Positions 49,119 to 50,665 of a stretch of 50,665 bases of DNA are shown here, one piece after another (position 1 is the stretch's first letter; every line of letters begins with the position of its first letter). The notes under the pieces were generated by a model. The model had not been told where the DNA came from, did no database searches, and saw only the letters and a list, made by a program, of their open reading frames with translations. Where the stretch lies: contig JACMNQ010000066.1 in assembly GCA_014378465.1 (NCBI GenBank), positions 1 to 50,665 on the forward strand. The letters are read 5' to 3'. The DNA comes from Oligoflexia bacterium. GTDB taxonomy: Bacteria > Bdellovibrionota > UBA1018. The position numbers and the translations under genes are program-made.

Positions 49119-50135
49119 TCAACGCGCCTGGGGGAGTCCTGCCACCGAGGACTCGCCTGAGCGATGAATGAAAGCATTCTGGCGCTGGCGTTCAATCCAG
49201 AGCGCAACCTGGCGCTGATACTCCGTCGCCGCAAGCTGCGAGCGAATTTCATTGGTCATCTTCAGAAGCTGATCATTCTGAGTCGAAGTGATGTCGATGA
49301 GCTTCAGAATGAAGAAGCGCGACTTGTAATCACCGAGGACGCCGCTTACCTGTCCGATCTGCATCTTCTTGAGCGGGTCGCGAATTGCGGGAGACATCTG
49401 ATCATCGGTCAGAGTTCCCAGGTCTCCGCCGGTCGCGGCGGTTGCGTCGTCACTGAGACGTTTGGCCACATCTTCGAAAGCTTCTCCCGACTTGACGGCG
49501 GCCAGTGCGCGTTCGGCGGCTTCCTTGGCGGCAGCCTGCACTTTGTAATTGCTCGGCGTGAGGGTGATGATCTTCACTTTATACGCAAGTGGGGCAGTGC
49601 TGTTTTTGGCCAGATTGTTGTAATAGTAGTTTTTGACGTCGTCGTCCGTGATGCTGACTTTGGTTCTGATGTCGCGGTCAATCAGGTTTCTCTTCGCGGC
49701 GCTCGTGCGAATGAGGTCAAAGTAATCGTCGAAAGTGTAACCCTGTTCCTTGAGAGCGGCCTTGAGGTGGGCGCGGTCAATCTTGTTGTTGGCCTGAATG
49801 GAATTCACTTCCTGCTCGACTTCCGTATCCGTCACTGGAAACTGCTGAGCGATGAGCTTTTCATCGACCAGAAATTCCGTGATTTCAGAATCTGAAGCCT
49901 GTGTGCCTTTTGCGGCGACATTCGTGCCGGCGAAAAGTGGATCCAACTGAGCGCGAAGGCTGACGGTGTCTCTGAAGTTCTTCAGATCTGATTTCAGGAT
50001 CATGAGGTTGTTCACGGAAGCCTCCAGACGATCAATGACCTTTCCGGAGGCGGCGCTGGCTGTCGTGACCGCGAAGAATGAAAGTGTGAATGAGAGGACC
50101 GCAGCCGAACGCAAGGAACATGCTCTGAAATTCAT
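49119..50135 (-). CDS. SurA-like periplasmic chaperone / parvulin peptidyl-prolyl isomerase
   Basis: From the ATG at 50135 the product has 338 residues. The signal peptide (FRACSLRSAAVLSFTLSFF, ending ASA) is followed by a SurA N-terminal helical domain (VIDRLEASVNNLMILKSDLK, EITEFLVDEKLIAQQF) and a long helix. One parvulin rotamase domain spans about 200-300: VKIITLTP, AFEDVAKRLSDDATAATGGD, GQVSGVLG, and FFILKLIDI. It probably aids outer-membrane protein folding. An upstream in-frame ATG at 50234 has a better ribosome binding site (AGGG, 6 bases) but would bury the signal peptide 33 residues in. A second isomerase gene lies just upstream. Confidence 0.85.
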   Translation of the reverse strand: MNFRACSLRSAAVLSFTLSFFAVTTASAASGKVIDRLEASVNNLMILKSDLKNFRDTVSLRAQLDPLFAGTNVAAKGTQASDSEITEFLVDEKLIAQQFPVTDTEVEQEVNSIQANNKIDRAHLKAALKEQGYTFDDYFDLIRTSAAKRNLIDRDIRTKVSITDDDVKNYYYNNLAKNSTAPLAYKVKIITLTPSNYKVQAAAKEAAERALAAVKSGEAFEDVAKRLSDDATAATGGDLGTLTDDQMSPAIRDPLKKMQIGQVSGVLGDYKSRFFILKLIDITSTQNDQLLKMTNEIRSQLAATEYQRQVALWIERQRQNAFIHRSGESSVAGLPQAR

Positions 50136-50259
50136 CTTAAGGTTCTCGCACAGGACTCGGATTTGCTCAAGGCTATGCAATGCGTCGAAAAACGTTCCTT
50201 GATCCGTGTTGAGCTCACTCCGGAAAAAGTTCATGAACGGCCCTGTTCAATTAGAACTG

Positions 50260-50448
50260 AGAAGATCTTCTAAGCATATTAAATATATGATTTAATTGAT
50301 TTTTTAATTGGGCGGCCAAAGTATTGACTCGTCCGGTTAAAGTCGGCTCTAGTACGGCCCGTTGTGCGCAGTCATACTGCCGGATGCTGTTTCAGCCCAG
50401 GTCCATCGAACAGAAAACTTCACCCGGCCTTTTTAAGGAATTTTGGAA
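50260..50448. promoter_or_regulatory. non-coding gap upstream of the SurA-like gene with candidate promoter
   Basis: The stretch from about 50136 to 50494 holds no gene of normal size. Visible elements are a 12-bp palindrome AGAAGATCTTCT (50260-50271), an A+T-rich imperfect dyad TTAAAT...ATTTAA (50279-50295), and on the plus strand TTGACT (50324-50329) with TCTAGT 18 bases later (50348-50353), a weak sigma70-type match. This would face the mini-ORF at 50449. Confidence 0.35.
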
Positions 50449-50505
50449 ATGAAAAAGATCATCGCTGCTCTCGGTCTCTGTGGACTCTCTCTGGCTACTC
50501 TTTGA
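50449..50505 (+). CDS. 18-residue signal-peptide-like mini-ORF (possibly a broken gene)
   Basis: A strong ribosome binding site (AAGGA, 9 bases before the ATG) introduces MKKIIAALGLCGLSLATL and then a TGA stop. The peptide is a perfect start of a Sec signal (basic, then hydrophobic) but ends before any cleavage site. The last bases overlap the end of the minus-strand isomerase gene by 11. It may be the remnant of a lost secreted protein or a leader peptide. I see no continuation in another frame. Confidence 0.4.
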   Translation: MKKIIAALGLCGLSLATL

Positions 50506-50665
50506 TCAGCTCATTATTCACGTTGACCTTTGAAGCCGTTTTCAGCTGAGCCATGTACTTTTCGAAAACCTGTGCGCGCTTCTCATCAAAGAGCATGCGT
50601 TTGACCTGAGCTTTGTCCGCATCAGCCCACTCGTGAACTGCCGTGAGCTTGATGATGTGATAACC
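50495..50665 (-). CDS. C-terminal end of a parvulin-type peptidyl-prolyl isomerase (partial, 5' outside window)
   Basis: Fifty-six residues are readable before the TAG at 50495-50497. They begin GYHIIKLTAVHEWADADKAQ, the final strand of a parvulin (PPIC-type) rotamase domain. A helix (VKRMLFDEKRAQVFEKYMAQ) and a short VNVNNELIKE tail follow. This matches the SurA/PpiC/PrsA end. The rest lies beyond the window. It is upstream of the SurA-like gene on the same strand, so the two are tandem. Confidence 0.85.
   Translation of the reverse strand, partial: GYHIIKLTAVHEWADADKAQVKRMLFDEKRAQVFEKYMAQLKTASKVNVNNELIKE

Overview
This window is the chromosomal replication-origin neighbourhood of a Gram-negative bacterium. 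It has secreted and lipidated envelope proteins, SurA-type chaperones, F-type ATPase b and b' subunits, a bactofilin beside parAB, and the order rpmH-rnpA-yidD-yidC-mnmE / dnaA-dnaN-recF-gyrB-gyrA. The gene content and protein style (Ser/Thr/Ala-rich periplasmic proteins, ATP synthase split either side of oriC) suggest the Bdellovibrionota/Oligoflexia or another former deltaproteobacterial lineage. That placement is inference. There are no mobile elements, CRISPR arrays or rRNA genes, and almost all the DNA is coding.

Left arm (1-29.7 kb, mostly minus strand). dxs (cut by the window edge) and xseB are followed by a divergent secreted hypothetical, a MltD-type lytic transglycosylase and a large Ser/Thr/Ala-rich anchored protein of unknown function. 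Then come the F1 ATP synthase genes with the peripheral stalk (b', b, delta, alpha, gamma, beta, epsilon), a bactofilin, parB, parA, two parS sites (one inside rsmG), rsmG and mnmG. A tRNA-Gly(CCC), an aldehyde dehydrogenase (the only plus-strand gene here) and a membrane glycosyltransferase follow. Next is a tightly overlapping acyl-CoA operon: 3-hydroxyacyl-CoA dehydrogenase, enoyl-CoA hydratase, acyl-CoA dehydrogenase and a two-subunit B12-dependent mutase. The mutase has isobutyryl-CoA-mutase-like, not methylmalonyl-CoA-mutase-like, active-site residues. mnmE, yidC, yidD, rnpA and rpmH complete the arm.

Origin (29.8-33.2 kb). The dnaA-dnaN spacer holds more than a dozen DnaA-box-like 9-mers, a perfect 32-bp inverted repeat built from such boxes, and a canonical-looking unwinding module: two boxes, a short C-rich spacer, five CTA trinucleotides (DnaA-trio) and an A+T-rich tract. 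A second box cluster lies between dnaN and recF.

Right arm (33.2-50.7 kb). recF, gyrB, a fabH-type ketoacyl synthase wedged between the gyrase genes, gyrA and a TPR lipoprotein come first. They are followed by the F0 sector (atpI-like, a second small membrane protein, atpB, atpE) ending in a clear terminator. After a TRL-type lipoprotein come minus-strand uvrA, a phosphomannomutase/phosphoglucomutase, pdxA, a SurA-like chaperone and the C-terminal end of a second parvulin-type isomerase that runs off the window. An 18-codon signal-peptide-like mini-ORF faces that last gene.

Functionally the window joins replication initiation and segregation (dnaA, dnaN, recF, gyrAB, parABS, bactofilin), membrane insertion and tRNA modification (yidC/yidD, mnmE/mnmG), energy conservation (a complete F1F0 ATPase in two clusters) and one accessory catabolic unit. 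That unit could carry isobutyryl-CoA to acetoacetyl-CoA.
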